Assembly (NCBI RefSeq): GCF_036549475.1
Contig: NZ_JAZHLI010000022.1
Location: forward strand, 10,664-74,663
Origin: Aurantimonas sp036549475
GTDB taxonomy: Bacteria > Pseudomonadota > Alphaproteobacteria > Rhizobiales > Rhizobiaceae
DNA: 64,000 bases
Direction: 5' to 3'
Shown in pieces: positions 20,646 to 28,730 of this stretch. Within the stretch, counting starts at the first letter, position 1; every line of letters begins with the position of its first letter. Below the pieces are notes generated by a model, which was given only the letters and a program-made list of their open reading frames with translations, had not been told where the DNA came from and did no database searches. The position numbers were made by a program, and so were the translations under genes.

Positions 20646-21452
20646 ATGCGCAAGCGCGGGGCGGCGGACGCTGCAGGCGGGCTGCCGCTGGACGACGATC
20701 CCGGCATGGTCACGGCGCTGGTGCGCGGCCTCGACGTCCTGCGATCGTTTCGCCGCGAGGATGGGGCGCTCGGCAATCAGGAGATCGCCCGGCGGACCGG
20801 CCTGCCGAAGGCGACCGTGTCGCGGCTGACCTATACGCTGAGCCGCCTCGGCTATCTCGTGCACCTGCCCGAAACGGCGAACTACCGCCTGGGGCCGGGG
20901 GCGCTTGCCCTGGGGTTCGCCACGCTCGGCTCGCTGGGGGTGCGCGACGTGGCCCGCCCGTTCATGCAGGCGCTGGCCGACGAGACCCAGTGTTCGGTCG
21001 CGCTGGCGACGCGCGACGGCATGGCGATGCTCTATGTCGAGGCATGCCGCGGATCGAGCGCGATCCGCGTCGATCTCGATGTCGGCGGTCACCTCAAGCT
21101 TGCGACCTCGGCGATCGGCCGGGCCTATCTCGCCGGCCTTGCCGAGCGCGAGCGGGCTGATCTGATGGCAAAGCTGGCGGCGCGCGAGGGCGCGGCATGG
21201 CCGGACATGGCCGAGAAGATCGCGGCGGCGCTCGAGGATTTCCGGGCCGGGGGCTTCGTCGTCTCGGCCGGCGACTGGAAGCGGGAGGTGAACGCCGTCG
21301 GCGTGCCGCTGGCCATCGGCACGGGCGGGCTCGCCTTCGCGCTCAATTGCGGCGGACCGGCCTTCGCCCTGCCGGCCGAGCGCCTGCGCGACGATGTCGG
21401 GCCGAAGCTGGTGCGCACCGCCGCGGCGATCCGCGGCGCGCTGGGGCTCTGA
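20646..21452 (+). CDS. IclR family transcriptional regulator
   Basis: The 268-residue protein has an N-terminal winged helix (GNQEIARRTGLPKATVSRLTYTL) and a C-terminal IclR effector domain (from about residue 85, with the LGSLGVRDVARPFMQAL linker and VSAGDWKREVNAVGVPL). IclR proteins sense small metabolites and control catabolic genes. It follows the fused beta-oxidation gene with a 24-bp gap, so it is probably the pathway regulator for this locus. The inverted repeats at 18382-18421 are candidate binding sites. A 15-20 residue N-terminal tail precedes the DNA-binding domain. Confidence 0.92.
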   Translation: MRKRGAADAAGGLPLDDDPGMVTALVRGLDVLRSFRREDGALGNQEIARRTGLPKATVSRLTYTLSRLGYLVHLPETANYRLGPGALALGFATLGSLGVRDVARPFMQALADETQCSVALATRDGMAMLYVEACRGSSAIRVDLDVGGHLKLATSAIGRAYLAGLAERERADLMAKLAAREGAAWPDMAEKIAAALEDFRAGGFVVSAGDWKREVNAVGVPLAIGTGGLAFALNCGGPAFALPAERLRDDVGPKLVRTAAAIRGALGL

Positions 21453-21681
21453 GGCGTGGAATCACCGCATCGTGCTGCCGGGCCCGAACCGGTGCCGGGA
21501 GCCGATGCTGCCGGCCTGGGACCCGCACGTGGCCCGGCTTTCGCTGCACCGCCCTTGGGAAAAATGTCGCGCCCGGGAGGAAGTCCCTTTTCCTTCCAGC
21601 GCGATGGCAATAGGTTCCGCCGCAATCCGCGTCGGTTTTGGGCACCGGACCGGTCGGTCACACTCATTGGGAGACCTGATC

Positions 21682-22218
21682 GTGGCAGCACGCATCATCA
21701 GCTTTATCGTCGCGCTTTTCGTCCTGCCGGGACTGGCATTCGCGCACGGACCGACCCGCCAGAAGGCCAGCGAGAGCGTCGTGATCGACGCCGCGCCGGA
21801 GGCGGTCTGGGCCAGGATCGCCGAATTCGGTGACATGTCCTGGCATCCGCGCATCGCCATGACCGACGCCGCCGAGGGCAACGAGAAGGGCTCGATCCGC
21901 ACGCTCGGCTTCACCGACGGCGGCATGATGGAAGAAGAGCTGTCCAAGTACGATGCAGCCAAGATGAGCTATTCGACCTTCATCGGCCACGTGAATGTCG
22001 ATTTGCTGCCGGCGACGAACTACTCGTCCACGATCACCATCAAGCCGGCCGAGGACGGCGCCAAGTCCGAGGTGACGTGGCGCGCCGCCTTCTATCGCGG
22101 CTATCCCAACAACGATCCGCCGGCCGAGCTCAATGACGAGGCCGCGATTGCCGGCATCACCGCCTATATCCGCGAGGGCCTCGACAATCTGAAGGCGACC
22201 GTCGAATCGGGCTCCTGA
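21682..22218 (+). CDS. periplasmic SRPBCC protein, MxaD-like
   Basis: The 178-residue protein starts at a GTG with a GGGAG ribosome-binding site 8 bases upstream. It has a signal peptide (AARIISFIVALFVLPGLAFA) followed by an SRPBCC/START-like fold (SVVIDAAPEAVWARIAEFGDM). In methanol dehydrogenase clusters the SRPBCC protein MxaD promotes electron transfer between dehydrogenase and cytochrome cL. The position upstream of the xox genes supports a similar role, but this is inferred. Its stop overlaps the start of the beta-propeller gene by one base, so the two are translationally coupled. Confidence 0.78.
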   Translation: MAARIISFIVALFVLPGLAFAHGPTRQKASESVVIDAAPEAVWARIAEFGDMSWHPRIAMTDAAEGNEKGSIRTLGFTDGGMMEEELSKYDAAKMSYSTFIGHVNVDLLPATNYSSTITIKPAEDGAKSEVTWRAAFYRGYPNNDPPAELNDEAAIAGITAYIREGLDNLKATVESGS

Positions 22219-23180
22219 TGCGGCGCGTTGCGGCGATCGCGGCGCCTGCGGCCTTCGCGGCAGCGCTGTTCTGGTCGTTGCCGGGCATGGCCGGCGACAT
22301 CGCCTATGTCACCAGCCAGGAGGCCGGGGAACTGGCCTTCGTCGATCTCGACGCGATGGCGGTGACGAAGACGCTGGTGATCCCCGGCAAGCCCGCCGGC
22401 ATCGCCGTGTCGGCCGATGGCAGCCGCGCCTATGTCTCGCGGCCCGAGGACAAGGCGATCAGCATCGTCGACACCGCCCGCGGCGAGACGATCGGCGAGA
22501 TCGCCACCGGTGGCGGACCGCTCGGCATCGCGGTGCATCCCTCGGGCTCGCCGGTCTATGTGGCCGACTGGTTTTCCCATTCGCTGCTGGTCGTCGACCC
22601 CGAGGCGCGCAAGGTGGTCGGCTCCTTCGAGACCGGCGAATCGCCATCCGGCGTGGCGGTCAGCGCCGACGGCGCGGTGGTCGTGACCGCCGACCGGGAT
22701 TCCAACCAGCTGTCCTTCATCGACACGGCAACGGGCGCGGCGATCGCCCGCGTTCCGGTGGGCGAACGGCCCTTCGGTGTCACCATCTCGCAGGACGGCA
22801 CGCGGGTCTATTCCGCCAATGTCGGCAGCGACGACGTCAGCGTGGTCGACATGGCGAGCCACGAGCTGATCGCCACGGTCCCGGTCGGCTCGCATCCCTA
22901 TGCCGTGGCAGAAAGCCGCGGCAAGGTGTTCGTCACCGACCAGTATGGCAGCACCGTCACGGTCTTCGAGGCGGCGAGCGGCACCCGCCTGGCGCAGCTG
23001 GAAACGGGCGAATATCCCGAAGGCATCGATGTCGGCGCCGACGGCCGCTTCCTCTATGTCGCCAACTGGTTCGACAACACGCTCTCCAAGATCGACGCCG
23101 AGACGCTGGAGGTGGTCGGCGCGGTCGAGGTCGGCGATGGGCCGCGCGCCTTCGGGGAGTTCATCGGCCCTTCGCCCTGA
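22218..23180 (+). CDS. periplasmic YVTN-family beta-propeller protein
   Basis: The 320-residue protein has a signal peptide (cleaved near residue 24, MAGDIAYV) and about seven repeats of the YVTN type, seen as recurring GIAVSADGSRAYVS, GIAVHPSGSPVYVA, GVAVSADGAVVVTA, GVTISQDGTRVYSA and GIDVGADGRFLYVA. Such propellers occur beside PQQ-dependent dehydrogenases in many methylotrophs, with unknown function. Scaffolding, substrate or PQQ-protein binding in the periplasm are all possible. It is coupled to the MxaD-like gene upstream. Confidence 0.88.
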   Translation: MRRVAAIAAPAAFAAALFWSLPGMAGDIAYVTSQEAGELAFVDLDAMAVTKTLVIPGKPAGIAVSADGSRAYVSRPEDKAISIVDTARGETIGEIATGGGPLGIAVHPSGSPVYVADWFSHSLLVVDPEARKVVGSFETGESPSGVAVSADGAVVVTADRDSNQLSFIDTATGAAIARVPVGERPFGVTISQDGTRVYSANVGSDDVSVVDMASHELIATVPVGSHPYAVAESRGKVFVTDQYGSTVTVFEAASGTRLAQLETGEYPEGIDVGADGRFLYVANWFDNTLSKIDAETLEVVGAVEVGDGPRAFGEFIGPSP

Positions 23181-23237
23181 CGATTTCACAAGATCGCCAG
23201 ACTTCGCAGCGACTCTCGATGGCGAAGGAGACATGCC

Positions 23238-23399
23238 ATGACGGACCATCGCTATGGCGGCATCGCTTTCGGTGCCGCAATCGGAACCGGTGTCGGGTCG
23301 CTGCTCGGCGCCTTCGTGCTGGGCGACCTGACCCTCGGCATCGCCGCTGGGACGGCGATCGGCGCGGGATTCGGCAATACGGTGAGCCGGCGCCTCTGA
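23238..23399 (+). CDS. 53-residue glycine-rich membrane-type protein
   Basis: This short gene begins MTDHRYGGIAFG and ends SRRL at a TGA (23397-23399). It has a good GAAGGAGA ribosome-binding site 6 bases upstream. The middle is a glycine-zipper-like hydrophobic stretch (GAAIGTGVGSLLGAF, then GIAAGTAIGAGFG), which suggests one or two membrane segments. It sits 57 bases after the propeller gene on the same strand. No family is recognised. Its ribosome-binding site, frame and hydrophobic repeat support a real gene. Confidence 0.6.
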   Translation: MTDHRYGGIAFGAAIGTGVGSLLGAFVLGDLTLGIAAGTAIGAGFGNTVSRRL

Positions 23400-23542
23400 C
23401 GGGCGCCGCCCGCCGGCTGTCGCCGCGACATCGTCGATGGCCGGGCGGCCGGCGCGTTGCGAGGCGGGAGGGCGCGCTCGCAGGACGGATGGATCGACGC
23501 CGTATTGGTGGCGAGCGACATGGTTTTTCGGGAGGAACGACG

Positions 23543-23989
23543 ATGAAACGAGGAAACGCGCTGATCCGCGGCCTGGCGGCAGGCACGGTCACGGTCGGCC
23601 TTCTGGCGGCCTTGCCGGCCGCCGCGCAATCGCCCCAGCCGCCGGACGTGACGGTGGGCACCGCCGGCGCATCCCGGATGCCGGTGATGGGCAGCGTGCC
23701 GAACGCCGCCACGGCAGACTATCCGACGGATGCGACCGCCGACTACGTCTTCGGCTGCATGTCGAGCAACGGCAACACCCGCACGGCCCTGGAGCAGTGT
23801 TCCTGCTCCTTCGACGTGGTGGCGACATTGCTGCCCTATCAGCGTTATGTCGACGCCTCGACCTATCTGTCGATGGGGCAGGTGACGGGGGAGAAGGGCG
23901 TCCTGTTCCGCTCCAGCGCCGATGCCAAGGAGACGGTGGCCGAACTGCGCCGCGCCCAGGCCGAAGCCGAGGTCCGCTGCTTCAACTGA
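23543..23989 (+). CDS. secreted cysteine-containing protein, unknown function (148 aa)
   Basis: The 148-residue protein starts at ATG 23543, behind a GGGAGGAACGACG ribosome-binding region. A signal peptide ends at LPAAAQ near residue 29. The mature part has four cysteines: FGCMSSN, then QCSCSF with a C-x-C pair, and VRCFN at the C-terminus. These could form disulfides in the periplasm. The fold is predicted helical in the second half. I do not recognise a family. It is the last gene of the plus-strand group upstream of the xox genes, ending at a strong hairpin. Confidence 0.7.
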   Translation: MKRGNALIRGLAAGTVTVGLLAALPAAAQSPQPPDVTVGTAGASRMPVMGSVPNAATADYPTDATADYVFGCMSSNGNTRTALEQCSCSFDVVATLLPYQRYVDASTYLSMGQVTGEKGVLFRSSADAKETVAELRRAQAEAEVRCFN

Positions 23990-23990
23990 A

Positions 23991-24033
23991 GACCGCGCCT
24001 GCCGGCCGCCGCTGCTGGCGCCGGCAGGCGGTC
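23991..24033. terminator. hairpin between convergent genes, possible bidirectional terminator
   Basis: GACCGC-(gc)-CTGCCGGC pairs with GCCGGCAG-GCGGTC with a 13-base loop (23991-24033). It starts right after the stop of the secreted-protein gene and faces the convergent SoxYZ-like gene. No T run follows in either direction, so termination efficiency is uncertain. Confidence 0.55.
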
Positions 24034-24086
24034 ATGTCGTTACGCGCGCAATCGCGACTGCGGCCAACGGCGCGCGGCTTCCGCGA

Positions 24087-24977
24087 TCAGGTCTGGCCCT
24101 GGGTGAACGTCTTTTCGAAGACGTTGCCGTCGGTGTCGGTCGCCCTAGCGTGGAACGGCAGGGCCGGATCACCGGCATAGTTGAAGCGGAAGCTCGGATC
24201 CTCGGAAATCGAGATGCCGCCGGTCATAGAGAACAGCGTCTTTCCGCCGTGGTCGACGGTCAGCTCCGAGACGAAATGCGCCGGGATGTAGAGCAGCGTC
24301 ACCTGGTCCTTCTGCAGCCCGGAATTGTTCGGGTGCCGGATCATCAGCTGCGCCTCGTGCACCGGCGATCCGTCCGTGCCGGCAGCGTCCGCGAACTGGC
24401 GCAGCTTCATCTGGCCCATCTGGCGGGCCGCCACTTCCGGGTCCTTGGCGGCCGGGGCCGCGCAGCCGCCCGCCGCCTTCACGAACTGCTTGGTGACATA
24501 CAGTGTCCCGTCGGCGGCCTCGGCCACCGCGTGGATGTCCGTATAGGCGTTTACCCGGACGCGGGTGGAAAGTTGGGTGAGGCCGGAATCCGGCGCGATG
24601 TCGAAGGTGGCGGCGACCGGCGCGGGATTCTCGTCGATGACCAGCGTGATGCGGCGGATGTCCTTCGCCGGATCGATCGTCAGCGTCAGCGGCACGATCG
24701 CCGGGTCGGTCGCCCGCGCCGGTGCCTCCAGCGCGATCACGTCGCTGCCGTCGATCAGCTCCCTGTCGCCGAACAGATCGCTCCTCAGTCCCGGCCAGGC
24801 GGAATCGGCCGCTGCGGCGACCGCTTCCGGCGAGGTCGCCCAAGCGGGCCCGGTGGCTGCCAGGGGCGCGGTCGCGCCGGCGAGGCCGAGCGACAGGGCG
24901 CAGCAAAAGCGCGTCGTGCGGCTCGCTCGTGTTGCGGAGGAGCGGTGCGGCGGCGCTTCGAAATGAGACATCGGCAT
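24087..24977 (-). CDS. quinoprotein dehydrogenase-associated SoxYZ-like carrier
   Basis: The 296-residue periplasmic protein fuses a SoxY-like domain (about 50-175) to a SoxZ-like domain (about 185-295). Between them is KAAGGCAAPAA with C172, the equivalent of the SoxY swinging-arm cysteine. Such fusions are found beside PQQ dehydrogenases and belong to the family TIGR04557, named for a quinoprotein relay. The start at 24977 follows a GGGAGG site at a spacing of about 5; the N-terminus is a long signal sequence with Arg-rich start and hydrophobic core near 25-45. The gene is immediately downstream of a SoxH-like metallohydrolase. Confidence 0.87.
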   Translation of the reverse strand: MPMSHFEAPPHRSSATRASRTTRFCCALSLGLAGATAPLAATGPAWATSPEAVAAAADSAWPGLRSDLFGDRELIDGSDVIALEAPARATDPAIVPLTLTIDPAKDIRRITLVIDENPAPVAATFDIAPDSGLTQLSTRVRVNAYTDIHAVAEAADGTLYVTKQFVKAAGGCAAPAAKDPEVAARQMGQMKLRQFADAAGTDGSPVHEAQLMIRHPNNSGLQKDQVTLLYIPAHFVSELTVDHGGKTLFSMTGGISISEDPSFRFNYAGDPALPFHARATDTDGNVFEKTFTQGQT

Positions 24978-25100
24978 GAAAACCTCCCGATTTGTCCGTG
25001 CGAGTGCCCGTTCGCCTGATCGAACAATCTGACTGCGGGGCCGGCAAACGGCAAGGCCTTCGCCGATCAACACTTGACGAGGGAGACAGGCGAGGTGCCC

Positions 25101-26054
25101 TCACTCCCATTCGAGCTCGGCGAAGGCCGCGGTGGCGTTCCGGCCGTTGAAGGCGTCGAAGAGCTGCCATTGTCCGGCCTGGCCCGCGGCCGCCGATTCG
25201 GTCGCCTGCGCCAGTGGCACGCCGGCGGCGATGGCGGCGCGCAGATCGGCGGCGAGTGCCTCGAGATAGGCCGTCTGGGGCTCCAGCGCCTGGGGCCACG
25301 GGGCGCTGGCAGGTCCGTGGCCCGGAACTACCCGCTCGGCCGGCAGCGCCCGCAACTCGGCAATCCGGGCGAGCCAGCCCTTGATCGAGCCGTCGATCAC
25401 TGGCACGTGCGCCAGGAAGACGAGATCCCCGGCGAACAGCGTGCCGGTCTGCTCGTCGAAGACGGTCAGATCGTTGTCGGTGTGCGCCGTGGGCCAGGCC
25501 CTGAGTTCGATCTCGCGCCCGCCCAGATCAAGGCTGCGGGTCTGCGTCACCGTTTCGTCCGGCAGGGTCACGGTCACCGACCCGGCCGCCGCCGGCCCGA
25601 GTTGGTCGCGCATGGACAGCTTGTAGTGTTCGGCGCGCGCGCCGAGTGCGGCCGGCAGTTTCTCGTGCCCGATGATCGTCGCGCCTTGGGCCTTGAACAC
25701 CTGATTGCCGAAGACATGGTCGGGATGCATGTGGGTGTTGATCAGATAGCGGACCGGCTTGTCGGTGACGGCCCGGATTGCCGCCGCCGCGGCCTCGGCA
25801 TCGGCGACGCTGCCGCCGCTGTCGATCATGGCGACCGAATCGGCGCCGACGATGAAGCCGAGATTGGCGATGGCGCCGTGATTGTCCGGCGAGGTCTCCT
25901 CCACCAGTCCGGTGCGGACATGGATGCCGGCGGCGACCTCTTCATAGGCGGGAATTGGTTCGGCGATGGCGGGCAGGGCGGCCACCAGGCCGATCGCCGA
26001 TGCCGCGAGCAGCCTGGGGAAGTGGCGAATGAGACGGGAAAGAACGAGGGTCAT
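25101..26054 (-). CDS. quinoprotein relay zinc metallohydrolase (SoxH-like, MBL fold)
   Basis: The 317-residue protein has a signal peptide (to about residue 31) and a metallo-beta-lactamase fold. The metal motif is THMHPDHVFGN with H108, H110, D112 and H113, and further ligands appear in WPTAHTDNDL, LFAGDLVF and VVPGHGP. It belongs to the SoxH-related quinoprotein relay hydrolases, which always neighbour a SoxYZ-like carrier and PQQ dehydrogenases. Its reaction is not established. It is divergent from xoxF across a 650-bp gap and lies 123 bp upstream of the carrier gene on the same strand. Confidence 0.88.
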   Translation of the reverse strand: MTLVLSRLIRHFPRLLAASAIGLVAALPAIAEPIPAYEEVAAGIHVRTGLVEETSPDNHGAIANLGFIVGADSVAMIDSGGSVADAEAAAAAIRAVTDKPVRYLINTHMHPDHVFGNQVFKAQGATIIGHEKLPAALGARAEHYKLSMRDQLGPAAAGSVTVTLPDETVTQTRSLDLGGREIELRAWPTAHTDNDLTVFDEQTGTLFAGDLVFLAHVPVIDGSIKGWLARIAELRALPAERVVPGHGPASAPWPQALEPQTAYLEALAADLRAAIAAGVPLAQATESAAAGQAGQWQLFDAFNGRNATAAFAELEWE

Positions 26055-26704
26055 ACCGTATCAGGCATGCGCCGGCGCCGGGGAGCAAGCCCTCGCTCGC
26101 ATCAACAGGGTGTGACCGGCTTGCGGCGTTTCTTCGGGGGGCGGAGGTGCGAAGACTTGCGATGCAGGTGTCGAAAGCGCCGCCTCGCGAGATGATCGGA
26201 GCGTATCCCCTCCTTGTGAGTCGGCGGCTCAGTATTTCCGAGCACTGGCAGCGTCGCTGCCGATCTCTCAAGGCTTGTTTGCAGAAGAATGGGGGATCGC
26301 TGCGGCGCTTGGTCGCGAAATGAGGTGTGGCTCCAGTATAATGCGGAAAACCGCTAGTCTTGAGCGTACGAAGGGGAGTGGCCGGGCGACGAAACGGCAG
26401 ATATCACTGCATCGCACCCAGAAAATGCTGCAATGCACACAGGAAAAGTCGCAATTGGCGCTTGCGCAGGAAAATTTCCCGAACTAGCATCCTCCAATGG
26501 TTTCCGGCTTCAAGGTCGCAGTGTTGGGAGCGCTGCGAATCTCGAAGGCCACGGTAGGGCGTTGATCAACGGTGCCCACCAAGACCCCTATTGGCGGTCG
26601 TGACACGCTGCCGGAAACCTTCCCCCGACGCTACCGATGGTTCGACGTATGCCGGCAATCCTGCCGCCAGCCGTCGCCGGCACAGTTCCTTGGGAGGACA
26701 CTGA
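26055..26704. promoter_or_regulatory. 650-bp divergent control region upstream of xoxF
   Basis: This gap separates xoxF from the divergent SoxH-like gene. It is lower in GC than its surroundings around 26300-26500. Visible elements are the palindrome GGCAGCG-T-CGCTGCC (26247-26261), three related CAG(G)AAAA motifs at 26419, 26440 and 26467, the last forming GGAAA-A-TTTCC (26469-26479), and GTTGATCAAC (26561-26570). The xoxF ribosome-binding site is TGGGAGGA at 26690-26697. No open frame here has protein-like composition. The control proteins are probably encoded nearby (MoxXY-like pair), but which element is used is unknown. Confidence 0.6.
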
Positions 26705-28552
26705 ATGTTGAAGCTCATAACGAAGGCTGCACTTGCATCCAGCCTGCTCGTTGCGTTCGGAGGCTCCGCCTCCGCCAACGAGAAACTGCTGGAGATGCAG
26801 GGCGATGCCGCGCAGTGGGTCATGCCGACCGGAAACTACGCCAACCAGCGCTATTCGACGCTGGACGCCATCAACAAGGACAATGTCGGCGACATGGTCC
26901 CGGCCTGGACCTTCTCAACCGGCGTGTTGCGCGGCCACGAGGGCAATCCGCTCGTCGTCGGCAACATGATGTACGTGCACACCCCGTTCCCGAACATGGT
27001 CTATGCCCTCGACCTGTCGGACGAGGCCTCCATCACCTGGAAGTACGAGCCGAAGCAGGACCCGAACGTCATTCCGGTCATGTGCTGCGACACCGTCAAC
27101 CGCGGCGTCGCCTATGCGCCGGCACAGGGCGACGGGGGCCAGGATCTGATCATCCTGCATCAGGCCGATACGACCGTCGTGGCGCTCGATGCCAAGACCG
27201 GCGAGCAGGTCTGGTCCGTCCAGAACGGTGACCCGTCGAAGGGCGAGACCGGCACGGCGGCCCCGATGGTCGTCAAGGACAAGGTCTATATCGGCATCTC
27301 CGGTGGCGAGTTCGGCGTACGCGGCTCGCTGACCGCCTACAACCTGTCGGACGGCAGCCAGGCATGGCGCGCCTATTCGACCGGTCCGGACGACGAGATG
27401 CTGTTCGATCCCGAGCAGACCATGGAACTCGGCAAGCCGGTCGGCGCCGATTCCTCGCTGAACAGCTGGGAAGGCGACCAGTGGCAGATCGGCGGCGGCA
27501 CCACCTGGGGCTGGTTCGCCTATGACCCGGACCTGAACCTGATCTACTACGGCACCGGAAACCCCTCGACCTGGAACCCGGCCCAGCGCCCGGGCGACAA
27601 CAAGTGGTCGATGACGATCATGGCCCGCGATGCCGACAGCGGCATGGCCAAGTGGGTCTACCAGATGACCCCGCATGACGAGTGGGACTTCGACGGCGTC
27701 AACGAGATGATCCTCGCGGACATCGACGTCGGCGGCACCGAGCGCAAGGCGCTCGTCCACTTCGACCGCAACGGCTTCGCCTACACGATGGATCGTGAGA
27801 CCGGCGAACTGCTGGTCGCCAAGAAGTACGACCCGGCCGTCAACTGGGCGACCGAAGTCGTGATGGATCCGGAATCGGACCAGTACGGCCGGCCGCAGGT
27901 CGTCGCCGAGTACTCGACCGAGCAGAACGGCGAAGACGTGAACTCCACCGGCATCTGCCCGGCGGCTCTGGGCACCAAGGATCAGCAGCCGGCGGCATAC
28001 TCGCCGGAGACCAAGCTGTTCTACGTCCCGACCAACCACGTCTGCATGGACTACGAGCCGTTCCGCGTGGCCTACACCGCCGGACAGCCTTACGTCGGTG
28101 CGACGCTGTCGATGTACCCGGCCCCGGACAGCCATGGCGGCATGGGCAACTTCATTGCCTGGGATGCCGGCAAGGGTGAGATCGTCTGGTCGCTGCCCGA
28201 GCAGTTCTCGGTGTGGTCGGGTGCCTTGGCAACCGCCGGCGACATCGTCTTCTACGGCACGCTCGAAGGTTACCTGAAGGCCGTGGACGCGCAGACGGGC
28301 GAGGAACTCTACAAGTTCAAGACCCCGTCGGGCATCATCGGCAACGTGATGACCTACGAGCGGGACGGCCAGCAGATGGTCGGCATCCTGTCGGGCATCG
28401 GCGGCTGGGCCGGCATCGGCCTGGCGGCGGGTCTCACCGATCCCAACGCCGGTCTCGGCGCGGTCGGCGGCTATGCGGCGCTGTCCAAGTACACGGCGCT
28501 CGGTGGTCAGCTGACGGTCTTCACCGTACCGGACCAGACAGCCAGCAAGTAA
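26705..28552 (+). CDS. xoxF: lanthanide-dependent PQQ methanol dehydrogenase XoxF
   Basis: XoxF oxidises methanol in the periplasm using PQQ and a lanthanide ion. The 615-residue protein has a signal peptide (to about SASAN, residue 25) and is full length. The adjacent cysteines C127-C128 (VMCCDT) form the disulfide near PQQ. The metal ligands E202 (GGEFG) and N286 (GNPSTWNP) and the catalytic D328 are present. D330 in WDFDGVN is the additional aspartate that distinguishes lanthanide XoxF from calcium MxaF, which has Ala at this place. It heads the gene set xoxF-xoxG-xoxJ-CxxxCW protein. No mxaF copy is seen in this window. Confidence 0.97.
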   Translation: MLKLITKAALASSLLVAFGGSASANEKLLEMQGDAAQWVMPTGNYANQRYSTLDAINKDNVGDMVPAWTFSTGVLRGHEGNPLVVGNMMYVHTPFPNMVYALDLSDEASITWKYEPKQDPNVIPVMCCDTVNRGVAYAPAQGDGGQDLIILHQADTTVVALDAKTGEQVWSVQNGDPSKGETGTAAPMVVKDKVYIGISGGEFGVRGSLTAYNLSDGSQAWRAYSTGPDDEMLFDPEQTMELGKPVGADSSLNSWEGDQWQIGGGTTWGWFAYDPDLNLIYYGTGNPSTWNPAQRPGDNKWSMTIMARDADSGMAKWVYQMTPHDEWDFDGVNEMILADIDVGGTERKALVHFDRNGFAYTMDRETGELLVAKKYDPAVNWATEVVMDPESDQYGRPQVVAEYSTEQNGEDVNSTGICPAALGTKDQQPAAYSPETKLFYVPTNHVCMDYEPFRVAYTAGQPYVGATLSMYPAPDSHGGMGNFIAWDAGKGEIVWSLPEQFSVWSGALATAGDIVFYGTLEGYLKAVDAQTGEELYKFKTPSGIIGNVMTYERDGQQMVGILSGIGGWAGIGLAAGLTDPNAGLGAVGGYAALSKYTALGGQLTVFTVPDQTASK

Positions 28553-28593
28553 GCAAAGCAGGGCCTCGCTCCAAACAGGGCGGGGCCCTTTGC
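28553..28593 (+). terminator. GC-rich hairpin after xoxF
   Basis: GCAAAG-ca-GGGCC-t-CGC pairs with GCG-GGGCCC-TTTGC across an 8-base loop, right after the xoxF stop. The T run is only three bases. It may terminate part of the transcripts and stabilise xoxF mRNA, giving more dehydrogenase than cytochrome. Confidence 0.55.
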
Positions 28594-28689
28594 ATGACTG
28601 GAGGGCCCGTCGTCAGGCATCGACCCGACATCGGGCCTTCGCTTTTGGGAGGGGAGGGTGTGCGACATTCGCGCGCATCGTCCGAAGCT

Positions 28690-28709
28690 CGGGCCGCTTG
28701 AGCGGCCCG
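28690..28709 (+). other. hairpin before xoxG
   Basis: CGGGCCGC, loop TTGA, GCGGCCCG (28690-28709) is a perfect 8-bp stem 21 bases upstream of the xoxG start. It is a second structured element in the 178-base xoxF-xoxG gap and may set a new 5' end or limit translation of xoxG. Confidence 0.45.
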
Positions 28710-28730
28710 GTTGTCAATATGAGGCTTTGA

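Noticed and set aside
23543..23989. Lanmodulin-like lanthanide-binding protein
   Set aside because: No EF-hand loop is visible in this secreted protein or elsewhere in the window.
26275..26487. 70-codon frame upstream of xoxF
   Set aside because: It starts with TTG, has no ribosome-binding site, lower GC3 than real genes here and overlaps the candidate regulatory repeats.
26705..28552. Calcium-type methanol dehydrogenase MxaF
   Set aside because: The second aspartate in WDFDG (D330) marks the lanthanide-dependent XoxF type, and no mxaI small-subunit gene follows.
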